The notes below the pieces were generated by a model. That model was given only the letters and a program-made list of their open reading frames with translations, made no database searches and was not told where the DNA came from. From contig JAXGGA010003913.1 in the NCBI GenBank assembly GCA_038373865.1, forward strand, positions 31,542-95,541: 64,000 nucleotides of DNA. Reading direction: 5' to 3'. The first letter of the stretch is position 1; each line of letters begins with the position of its first letter. The translations under genes and the position numbers were made by a program. This stretch comes from Uloborus plumipes. Lineage: Eukaryota; Arthropoda; Arachnida; Araneae; Uloboridae. Positions 35,549 to 46,200 of this stretch are shown in pieces.

Positions 35549-36092
35549 GTGTTGTTTTTGTCTCGTGTCAGCAAGGACGACAGTTTGGGATGCACTGCCT
35601 CACTTTTCCAACTGCATCGTAGTTTGTTGTGAAGTCCGACTTCCACAGTACACGCATGCCATAGGGACCGGTTTACAGGGAAGGCAATCATTCACACCAC
35701 CACAACACATTCACAGAAAGAAAGTACATCCATGGATTATCCGGGATTCGCAGGGGCGGATACAAGGGAGGGGCGATGGGGCGATCGCCCCTCCCTTGAG
35801 GGACTCTTCTCCAGCAGTTTTTCGACTTTGAAGTTCTAAAAAGGCAATTTCAGATGATCTTCGACTACGAGACGTGATTGAGATTCGGGGCTCTGATCAG
35901 GATTTTTTTCGAAATTGAAGACCGAAACATTTGTAATAAACACGTGTTAACCAGTATATGAGATAAAAAAGGAGGCAAGTAGAAAAGAAAAACAATCGCC
36001 CCTCCCTTGGAGCATTTATGGATCTGCCCTTGGGATTCGAACCCTCATTCGCGGTCAGACTTCTCTGACCACTACACAAGGTTGCCGGCATC
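35549..36092 (-). mobile_element. tRNA-derived SINE, copy 3, split by a hAT MITE
   Basis: The body at 35565-35750 and the tRNA head at 36032-36092 belong to one SINE. Target duplication GAGCTTTA at 35541-35548 and 36093-36100. It is interrupted by a 281-bp MITE at 35751-36031 with its own 8-bp duplication, so the SINE is older than the MITE. Confidence 0.85.
35751..36031. mobile_element. hAT-type MITE inside the SINE
   Basis: Ends CAGGGGCGGATACA and TGGATCTGCCCTT are near inverted repeats. An 8-bp duplication GGGATTCG (35743-35750, 36032-36039), derived from the SINE B box, marks the insertion. Contains CGATCGCCCCTCCCTT on one side and its near-repeat on the other. A diverged relative lies at about 55605-55888. 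Confidence 0.85.
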
Positions 36093-36100
36093 GAGCTTTA

Positions 36101-37076
36101 CTGATCAAGTTATTTGTTCAAAATAGCAGTAATTTATGAACTATGCATACGGTACGTTTAAAGGTTTACGATAATGACCTATGTCGAGTTGAGCGTCGAA
36201 AAGGATGATTTCTAAATTTGAAGCGTTTGAGGAGTGAGGTTTGTTGCAAGGAAGAGGAAGAAACGATTTTCAAATGAAACTGAAAAAGTTGCTCTTACGA
36301 TGGTTAAAAATAATCCGGTTTCTAAAACTCTTTGATAAGTGTCCCGTGATAGTCCCCTAGTCATCTTGAGGAAATTTGTTGGAAATTTTGACGAACTATT
36401 GAAATTTCTGTCGTAAATCATATGAAAAACAAAAGAGTTTCAACTTTGTTATTTCAAAAGGTACTTTTTTAACAGTATCAGCGCTTATGTATGCAAAGAT
36501 GGAACGTGTAAAAACTCTTGATTGAATAATGACATTGATAAAAGAAATTTATCATCAAAAAAAAAAAAAAAACATTATCCAAAAAAATTAACAATCATTA
36601 TCCAAAAAAAAAAAAAAAAATATCATCACTGATAAAGGACTAAAAGTGAAAAATAAAGTAAAATAAATAAATCAATACAAGAAAAAAGATCAACGCAAAG
36701 ATTTTCTCCTCCTTGGAAATCATCCCAAGCGAAAAGGGCGTCATTTGTACGAATTTGCTCCTTTCATTCCTTGTCACGCCTAGCGTTTTTCTACAAAGCC
36801 CCTAACAACATCATTTCCGGAACGGACAGGAAACCCAAACCCGAACTTTCGACCAACAACATTACTCTTCCTATCAGTGAAAGGTAAGGGCAGCAGCAAA
36901 AAACAGTCCGTGAATTTCCTTTTAATTTAATGAAATGAAATATTCATTCAGCTGAATACACACTTAATCATGCAATTCAACAAATAGTGCCTTCTAGTGA
37001 GTGATAAAAATGTAAAAAAATGGAGTGCGGTCTAAAAACAGACGGTTTACGTTAAATCGGATAGTGAGGCAGAGAG
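36101..37076. other. Upstream region of MTTP
   Basis: Poly-A-rich repeat of CATTATCCAAAAAA at 36540-36620, then a more complex, GC-richer stretch at 36690-36890 with CATTTCCGGAACGG (an ETS-like site). This merges into the DR1/GATA region. It probably includes the MTTP promoter and 5' UTR; the transcription start is not determinable. Confidence 0.4.
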
Positions 37077-37089
37077 CGGTCAGAGGTCA
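37077..37089 (+). promoter_or_regulatory. DR1 nuclear-receptor element upstream of MTTP
   Basis: CGGTCA G AGGTCA: two nuclear-receptor half-sites in direct repeat with a one-base spacer, 118 bp before the MTTP start codon. DR1 sites bind HNF4 and RXR/USP-type dimers, and the mammalian MTTP promoter is controlled through a DR1. Functional use here is inferred from sequence and position only. Confidence 0.5.
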
Positions 37090-37104
37090 CGGGCGATAAA
37101 TTCG

Positions 37105-37111
37105 CTTATCT
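37105..37111 (-). promoter_or_regulatory. GATA-factor site upstream of MTTP
   Basis: CTTATCT on + (AGATAAG on -), a full WGATAR site 16 bp after the DR1 and 96 bp before the MTTP ATG. GATA factors drive midgut and fat-body genes in arthropods. Short motif, so chance occurrence is possible; the pairing with the DR1 raises interest. Confidence 0.4.
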
Positions 37112-37206
37112 TGGGCGATTTCTCTGTTCTGACGTGGACATCTCTGCATTAATGTGGTGGAAGTGGAGGCTATTGCCATGAAATAGAAATCCCACTGAGA
37201 ATAATT

Positions 37207-37240
37207 ATGCTGAAGATTCTGATAGCAATTGGATTTCTGA
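37207..37240 (+). CDS. MTTP: MTTP exon 1: start codon and signal peptide
   Basis: ATG CTG AAG then ATT CTG ATA GCA ATT GGA TTT CTG, followed by A/GTAAGT (donor at 37241), phase 1. With the next exon it reads MLKILIAIGFLTFAAA-YEAG, a short basic N-region, hydrophobic core and A-x-A cleavage site, as expected for an ER-targeted protein. It is preferred over the ATG at 41311, whose leader is not hydrophobic. The join is an inference from phase and peptide quality; a transcript would confirm it. Confidence 0.72.
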
Positions 37241-40200
37241 GTAAGTTACTGTTTATTTTTTCGCATTGAATGCATAAATAAAATTTAGCAAACAAGGGTG
37301 AATGAACACTTCATATTTTTTTGAAAATATGAAGTTTTAAAATATTTTGCTCAGATGAATCAGCAGAAGTAACTTCTTTCTGTACATTTACAAAAAGAAA
37401 ATGCTCTGTTTGTCCACTGATGGAGGTGTAATTCACTGGGTCTGGGCACATTTTTTCATCTTAGCAACCCCCATAAAACCTGACACAGAACCATAAAAGC
37501 TCTTCCATTTTTTTTAAATATTACATATATAATCTGAAGTGTTTTTACTTAACTGGTATTGAATTTAAAGAGCAATCAGTAGAAAATCGTTGCAGGGTAC
37601 ACCGACCGGGAAGTATTTTTACTTACAGGTACTACCCTGCTACTTTCCTACTTTAGTGCTACTTTTACTACTTTACTACTACCATGCAACGATTTTCAAA
37701 TGATTGCTCTTTAAATGTAATACCAGTTAGACAATCAACTTTCGCTTGTTGAACTGTAATAACCAATGAAGTGCTTGGAAGATAAAGGGATTGAGTGACA
37801 AAACAGAAATTGTGAGTAATTAAAGTTCAAAGTCTTATTGTTGCAGTTGGCTTTGGTCTAATGACATCTACTTTTTGATGTACCAAGTTTTTTTGCTTAC
37901 CTGTATCCATGGTTTACCTTTGCCCACAGTTTTTATTTTTTTAAATGTAACATAGCCCCTTTATCCTCCAAGCCCTTCAATTACAGTGTTGAAATGCTTT
38001 GGACTATAATTTTGTAATAAGGTAGGCCAACTAATGCATGATCATTTACGCTTCATTTTTAAAAATTCATAGTGTTGTAAAAATTGTAGAATTTTTCACA
38101 TGAAAGTAAAGCATTTTAAATGTGATAGGATCACCCGGGGCAATTCCTGGTCAGCAAGTTTCTGGGGTAATTCCTGGTCACAGTCCTTTTTATGTCTTAA
38201 TAATCCTTCAGCAAAATGAAAAAAATCACAGAGGTACTCTGAACTATCTTCATTGCAATTCATTACTTAATTATGAGTTGACTGTGTATTTAGTTTGAAA
38301 AAAAAATATCTTTTTAAAATCGCTTGTTAAATTTCGTAAAACAAGATTGGCCTTAGTTTTGATACATTTGTACAAAGATCGTGATCAAACTCAAACTTCT
38401 GAATATTTTTCTTTTTCGTTTTTTTGGTTGAATTAGGTACCATGTCAGTTACTGAAAAATAGTTTTGGATTTACCATTATTGTTTTGAATAATTTGCAGG
38501 AAGGCTCCAAATAATGCCCCTGGCTGCTGGGGTAATTCTTGGTCAGTGGGGTAATTCCTGGTCAGTCCTTTTTTTAATATTTATGGATTATTATTTCACC
38601 TATTATTGACATATGTTATTGATTTAAACTATATGTAACTCTGTTAGCCTTAACTGCAAAGTTAACTGTAACCGCAATGTAACATTCTTATCTGTTAATG
38701 ATAAGTATACAATATACTGATTTTTTCTTTGTTAAATTTCATCCAATTATTTTATAAGTTTTAATAATTATTCTTAATTATACTAAAAAAATGCTTAATT
38801 GTAACTGCATTGTACTATTCACTTAATTGTTCACCTTAACCTGTTCATAACAGACAGAAGCATGTGCTCAGTGTGTATGGTGCATGTGCACCATATTTTT
38901 TATGGATCTATTTATTTGGTAGGTGAAGATTCATTCACAACAGATATAAAAGTTGTAGCTATTGCATACAAAGTGTATAAAAAGTATTTTGGCTAAGTTT
39001 TATTAAGTAAAGCTATTATGTTGAAAACAATTGCATTCTTCCTTAAAAAAACTAACTACAGTGTTTAATTAGCTATATATATAAATAAATTCTTTATCTA
39101 ATTAGTTTAATAACTTGTATTAATAATGTGCTTACAAAATGTATGCATTTTCATCAATCATTTGAGTGACCAATAATTGCCCCGTAAGTGGCCAGGAATT
39201 ACCCCATCTCTGGGGTAATTCCTGGTCACTAATTAACGACAATTACTCAAGTTCATTATGTATTGTTGATAGCATGAATATTTTATTCGATGGACATACC
39301 AATGTGCTTCCTCCATACCAAAATTTGTAACTTTAACTTAGATAGATTTTGTGATAATTGGATGTTAATGCTTTTTGACCAGGAATTACCCCAGGTGACC
39401 CTACATGTTTTTAGAAAATTGGGAAAACTTTTATAGCTCTGCGAGACATTTTTTTGAGGAGCCCCCTCCTCCAGGGGAGGGGATGAATGAAAAAATTGCT
39501 AATACTCAGTAAATGAACACCCCCGACATTATAACGAACGCATCATTTTCTAACTGTTTACTTTCTGGAAATGTATAGAATAAAATGACTACTTTCAATT
39601 TATCTATGATGAAAATCATTAGAAGCCATATTTAAAAAAAAATTACAAGCGGTTCTTTCATGTAGGTTTTGTCTACCCTACTTTGGTAAGCTCGCCAGTT
39701 TTTAAGCACTTTTTATTTGCTTATTTATTTATTTTGTGAATAACACAAGAAGAAATTTTCAATGCAATGAATCCTGCAGAAGTGTTTCGTGCTTGTGGTA
39801 AAAGTTTCAGTCCTGTAAGTAAAGACCATTGTGTGTGAAATCAAAATTCCAATGAATTTATAATGCCGGAGACATTCGGCTTGAAGTTGCGAGTGACATT
39901 TACTTTTGTGATAACAGATGCAGATATAGAGAAAAAAGACACAAGCACTTTGTAAAATATTTTTATCAAATACTTTTATCCTTTCCCGCATTTTGAAGAA
40001 ATATTGCTGTCTATTTTTTCGTGAATAACAAACAGGACATTTGCAATGCAACTTCAGTTGCAGAATCATTTCGATGATAAAACTTCCAGCAAAAACATAA
40101 AGACCATTGTGTATGAAATTAAAATTGCAAGGAACTCCTAATCTCGAGAGCACGTGTTTTGGTAGATAAGAAAGAAACTCAGTTCAGTCACTCTTTTTAA

Positions 40201-43200
40201 ACGGAGATATGAAAGAAAATGACATAATTTAGCAATTCAATTTTTTTATCCTTTTTTTTAAATTTTTATTTCCTTATTTTTATTCGTCCTGATAAAAAAG
40301 TTTCTTTAGCTCGATATACATGTTTGTGTATTTTATTTTAAGATTATACCTAGTATATTTCAAGATATATTGATCATAAAATGAACGGCTGATGTAAATG
40401 TAATGCTTTCTGATTTAAAGCAGCAAAACTTCAAATCCAGCAAGCGTTAAGTAACTTGGATGTATGTATGTATTTATATGTAATTAAAGAAAACTTATGT
40501 AAAACTTCATCTAAAGTGTGGATATTTTGTGTGTATCACTCATTAAAATTAAAGACACCATCAAATCTTTGTTATTGATTTCATATTTATTATTATTGTT
40601 GCATTCATAGGGGGGGGAGGGGGTTCAATCCTCCCTAAGTATTGAACCAAGTCTCCCTAGATCTAGGGGCTCTTGAAATACAGCGATAAAAGTGAACAGT
40701 AAGCAGGAACATAGAAATTAATAACTGCAATTTAATTTCAATAGCTATATTTTAAAACTTCTTCATAGCTACTCGCTTAGCCACGTAATGAAAACAATGG
40801 GTTATTGATCGGAAAGAAGTATCATTTTTGAGTTGAAAAATCAAGTTAAATCTAGTATGTAAGATAAAAAAAAAACATACATAGCTATGTAATGCTCTAT
40901 TAAGTGCATGTAATGCTCCGCATATATGTACAATCGTACATGCACGTACACGTAAAAAAATGCGTATTTTTTAAAAAATGGACATGCTTTAACTTTAAAC
41001 AATTTTCGGTACGGGTACTTGACTAGCTGAAAAAATACATTTACAGAAATTACCCAAATAGCAATTTTGCTCGTTCAACTTCAAAGTAAAAAGTAATTGG
41101 TAAAAAAAGGTCTGAAATTTAAAAAAAATGATCTATTTTACGTGTAGAACAGTTACGGAAAGTAATAACACTTGTCAAAATAATTTTCAAAAAGTAAGAG
41201 ATCTTCATGAGACGTTATGGACGTATTCAACATTGCAACCAATTTATCCACAATGCAAGCCAATTTTACTTCTGTATGTATTTTTAGTTAACTAACAAAT
41301 TGATTTTAAAATGCATGTCGACAAAACTTGGAGTTTTATTCGAAATACTAATGTTAGTGACTTGATTACAGCTTTTGCAGCAGCCTATGAAGCAGGAGTT
41401 ATTCATAGGTATAGTTATGAAACGAAAGTTTTGATTGATGAAACTTGTGACGAAGGGCCTGAAAAGGCTGTTGTAGGACACGGTTTAAAGGCCGGAGTGC
41501 AGGTGACTCTACTTTGGCAAAGCCCTCAAAAAGAAACTTTAAAGCTGTTCAAAATTACCGTAAGTATTTTTAAATATGAAATCTTTAAATTTTTTGAAAG
41601 TTTTTTTTTTTGTAATATGCATGCCACTTTCCCGCATTTGAAGCAAGCCATGCTAAGCGTAAAAGTGGTATCTGCAGTCGAGCTAAAACTGAGATATTGC
41701 GCCACCATGTATTTGATTCAGATAAAACTTTTTTAGAATTTTTTACAAAATATTTCCCATTCTCAAATGACCATATTGTTTTGTATTTAGATAAAATACG
41801 TCACAAACAGACATCTGGTGGCGATGACTCAATTTTGTTAAAAAGTGCCGACACGACTTTTGTGCTCAGCACTGCAGAATACACAATTTTTCCCACCATA
41901 GGCATTTCGATTTAAAAAAAAAAACAAAAAAAAAAAACCGAATGCTTGGAAATTTCTTGTTTCTTGGTGCAGTTTTGATGTTTGTTCGATCGACCTCCAA
42001 ACGGTATTAATCTCCACTGGACCACATATAGTGTTATCAGGATTAACAAAACGTACTGTAACTTTAAAAATCGTTATTTTTGAAACAGAGCAAGAGAAAT
42101 GCAATACGATACTCTTATTCCACAAACAGATTAACTGAACATATTCTAAGAAATACTTTGAACTACTCTTAATTTTTTATTTTTAGATTTCGCAGCTGAA
42201 ATCCATTGTCGGGAAGCAGTCCAGTTTTGTGAGCCACGAGTCGAAACTGGATGAAATCAAAGAATCTTCGTGTTATTTTGTTTTGGAAGATGGCATCATT
42301 AAGCAGTTTTGGGATTCATCAAATGATGATCACAGCGTTTCCGATGACGAAATGAAGAACCTCAAACGATCTATTGCAAGTATTCTTCAATTTCAAGAGA
42401 CTGAAAAGCAAAACGTCAAAGAGGTATATTATCATTTGCAAAATTACTTAAAGAAATATGAGTTTTTACATTACAGAGATGAGAAAACTAATATTCTCTT
42501 TGCTTATTTCTTAATACGTTTTTTGTTCAAAAAGATCATTAATTTATATTATTTTACTATTATAAATCTGCATTTTGCTTTCAGAATGATATATCAGGGC
42601 ACTGCGATGTCAGTTATCAAGTAAAAGGATCTATTATACGAAAAACGAAGAGAAATTGTGTTTCGCCCCTCTTTGATACTTCTCTTTCCCAAGTACACGG
42701 GGTAAGACGCAAATGATTTTTGTAAAATGTACTGTATCTCTATCTTTAAAGAAGTTTAGTTTATTGCTTGTTTTATATAGGGAACGGGTAGTGAAATAAT
42801 AATTATTTATTCCTAAACATAAAATTATTGACATCTTGTTTTGGTCCTGTCAATCCAATTAATTGAAGGCAGTTACTTTTAGTTTTCAAAGTATGAAATT
42901 TTGACTATTTTCAATAGTTGTTTTTATTACTTAATTATTCAGAGGGAAAAATACACATCTACCTGTCTATGTATGTATAGTCGATCCCGCTTATTAGAAT
43001 ATCGGTTAAAGGAATATCCCGCTTAATATAATACATTTTCAATGTACCAAATCGTTGTAATGTATTATTTTTATCCCGGATAATAGAATACCCCGCTTTT
43101 TAGAATATTTTTTCGTGTCAAAATGGCTATTCTATTAAGCGAGTTCTACTGTATTTTAACTTCTGATTGTATTCTGATTCTAGTGTCCTCCCTTAGGTCC

Positions 43201-46200
43201 GGTCCTCCACTCTTCAACGTGTAACAACTATCGGCTACGAAACAAAGAAAGAAAAAAGCACTTTGATCAGAAAATGCACTGCCACGGATTATTTAAAAAC
43301 TTTCAGCAACATCTGGAGGAAGCCATCCTTTTGTTTATTATCCAAGTAATGTTTTTCCTTTCTTTTCTATTATTAATTTCTAAAAGTGAGAGTTTCATAA
43401 CGCATAATTTCTATAAATTACGTACTCTTTCATGTATGTAGTTAATAATATATTCAGAAAAGAGATTCTTTTTTCGGTATTTATAAAGTGAAGAAGGCAT
43501 TGTTTGCTGTAAGAGGAGGAAGTTCAAAGTAGGAAACGAAATAAATAAACGAAGTAATTAAATTCCAAAAATAAATAAATGAACTCGTTACCTATTTAAG
43601 TTTGGTAAAAGTTTCCAAATTGCTGCTTATGAAAATATGGCACATGTTTTTTTTAATTTCTGAGTTTATTTAACTTTGCTTAACTTTGAATAATGAACTT
43701 AAGTTAGCTGTGTAGCAGAACAGTTTGCCACAATACCGTACGAAGTTTTCAACCTACATTGTTTCTGTAAATTACGATAATATTATCAGCCATTGATGCA
43801 TCTGCGACTAAAATAGGTACTCATAGGTTAAATAATTTATATGATCAATTTAATCGATTTCTGAATAAGAAAAATATAGTTAATTATTAAGTATTTATTT
43901 ATTATTAGAAGTATATTTATACATATGTATGGTAAATCTACACCTAAGCAGTGCGATATCCGTGTCTGTAACTATTAAAAACGTCGCGTAACATCATCCT
44001 ATTGTAGTCGATGATTTTCAAAAAAATTATGCAATTTTTTTCAGATAACACGTTCTTTATCTAGCTACAAATAAACACAGAAATGCAGTGAATAGCCCAG
44101 TTATAGCTCGACCACCTACAGATGACGTGTGACTTTAAAGCGGAAATAGACCACTTCATTTGTGAGCATCAGAGAGATTATGATGGCAGAAAAAGTTCAA
44201 AGAAGTTTGTAAAAAATTACTTTTTTCCTATTTAAAAGTAATAAATAGGAATTCTGCTTCTTTTTCCCTCTTCTGCTTCAAAATCAGCCGCTATCACTCT
44301 GTGGGCAAACTATGAAACAGAAAGTACCGGAAGAGTAATCGATGGCCCAAAATTTTCAGGTGCAAAATTTCCTTTTTCCAGTTTTGCCGACTTGAAATCC
44401 ATAAGTATCTCGCAAAGTAAAATTGAAGGAGAAAAGTAGGAGGAGGGTGGGGGGGATTTGCGTCTTTTAAATGGCGATGACACCCTACTTTTGAAATTAA
44501 TGACTCTAAAATAGGTTAAAAATTTTGAAGGCAATAAAAGTCTACAACTAAGATTCTGTTTGATGACGTGTAGTTATACATTCTAGATCTATATTACTGC
44601 TTGAAGAATCTACACAGAATGGTATATCATTTTCCCAGAAGAATCTTGAGGAAGTCATAGAGCAATTAAGGAACGAAAGTAAGTTTTTGATTGCATCTAT
44701 CACAATGAATAAGTTAAACTTGTCACAAGCATGAAGCAAGAAAAGTTGTTTGTGTTTTCACAAACATGCTTTTAGTAAACTTGATTGATGGTGCGTTAAA
44801 AGAAAGCGGAATTACCTCTTTTTCCAAAAAGCGAAAACTGGAGGCGTTATTAAATGTCAACTGTTTAACTTCAAACAGTGATTAAATTGAAAATGTTATT
44901 AAAATTAAATAATTCATACTAATCCGACTAAAGTTTGTCATGTCTGTGATTTGAAAAAAACTATTTTTAATGCAAAACTATTTGTTTAATTGGTATGGGA
45001 TCAGCACGAGTAAGTTAAAATTATGAGTGGTAATAATTTTTTTAAAACTTCACTAAATATGTTTAATTTTGAAATTAATGGGTTTTACGTATCTAATAAA
45101 TTTTTAATTCCCTGGTGGAGAGTGCTTTTCGCTAAAAGAGCATTCATATGAAAAAAAAAGTGAAATACATAAATGAATGTAAATTAAAATGAAAGTAAAT
45201 TATTAAAAACAAGCACGAAAATATTTAAATTAATTAAAAAGCAAGTGAATAAGTAAAAATGTGTCGCACTATCCATATGCTTTTTTGCTACGTGATGTAT
45301 TATTCTTGCATTTTATGCCGCAGCGTTGATCTGTGTGATTTAATGATACTGTCTGAACTTCTTTGGCGAAACCTTCCGCTCATTGACGCAAGCGTCAGGT
45401 CTTCTCTGATCTTACCAAAAAATAGGGGTATTACGTAAGATAATAATAATAAGAAGAATTCGTATCAAACAACGTGGAACGATGATAATTTCAAACGCAT
45501 AGCTTAGTTGAATACGTCAAAAGTATATGGGTGATTCTACGATCAATGCGTTTTTTGTGTCCCCAAAGAAAAAATAGTTTGTTCAATTTCACACTCATTA
45601 TATCACTAGTAGCCGCTATTTTTATGATTGTAGTGTTAAGAGTCAGACGAAATTTCAATTTTTGGGGGGTTTATCGATACCAGGGGAAAATGCGTTGCCA
45701 GGGGAGTGACACTATTGGCGGAATTCTGGCTTGATTTACAATTATTTCACTTATTTTTCGATGTAAAATCATAGTATGGAGTCATTTCTATAAGATCTGT
45801 ATTCAAAAAAAAATTTCACGTTGTAATAAAATGAAAAAAATTAATCCTGAAAATGCGATATGTTGCATACAAGTCGCACCGCAGATCCCAAATAAAAATA
45901 CTTCCCGCATTATTTACGTTCATTCAAATTACTTTCACAGGGGCAATTAGGATTAAAAATGAAATTAATTATGCTTATAACACAGTTTTAATGTATATTT
46001 ACCCTTTTTTTTGAACAAAAATGCCAGGGGGTGACACCAGAGAAGTGACAAAATCACACATTACCTATAAAAACAGCATCAGGCGTTCTTCTCACCAGAA
46101 CTTCAAGTAAACCGTGATGTCTGCGCACAATAAGCATTACATTGTACATATGCATACTTATTTAACGATGAAATATCAAAAGTTATACTTACCAGGGGAA

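Noticed and set aside
41311..41371. ATG at 41311 as the MTTP start
   Set aside because: The leader is not hydrophobic, while the exon at 37207 gives a proper signal peptide and fits the phase.
44775..44883. Candidate MTTP exon after TTTTAG at 44774
   Set aside because: Open and in the right phase, but it has no usable donor and no likeness to MTTP.
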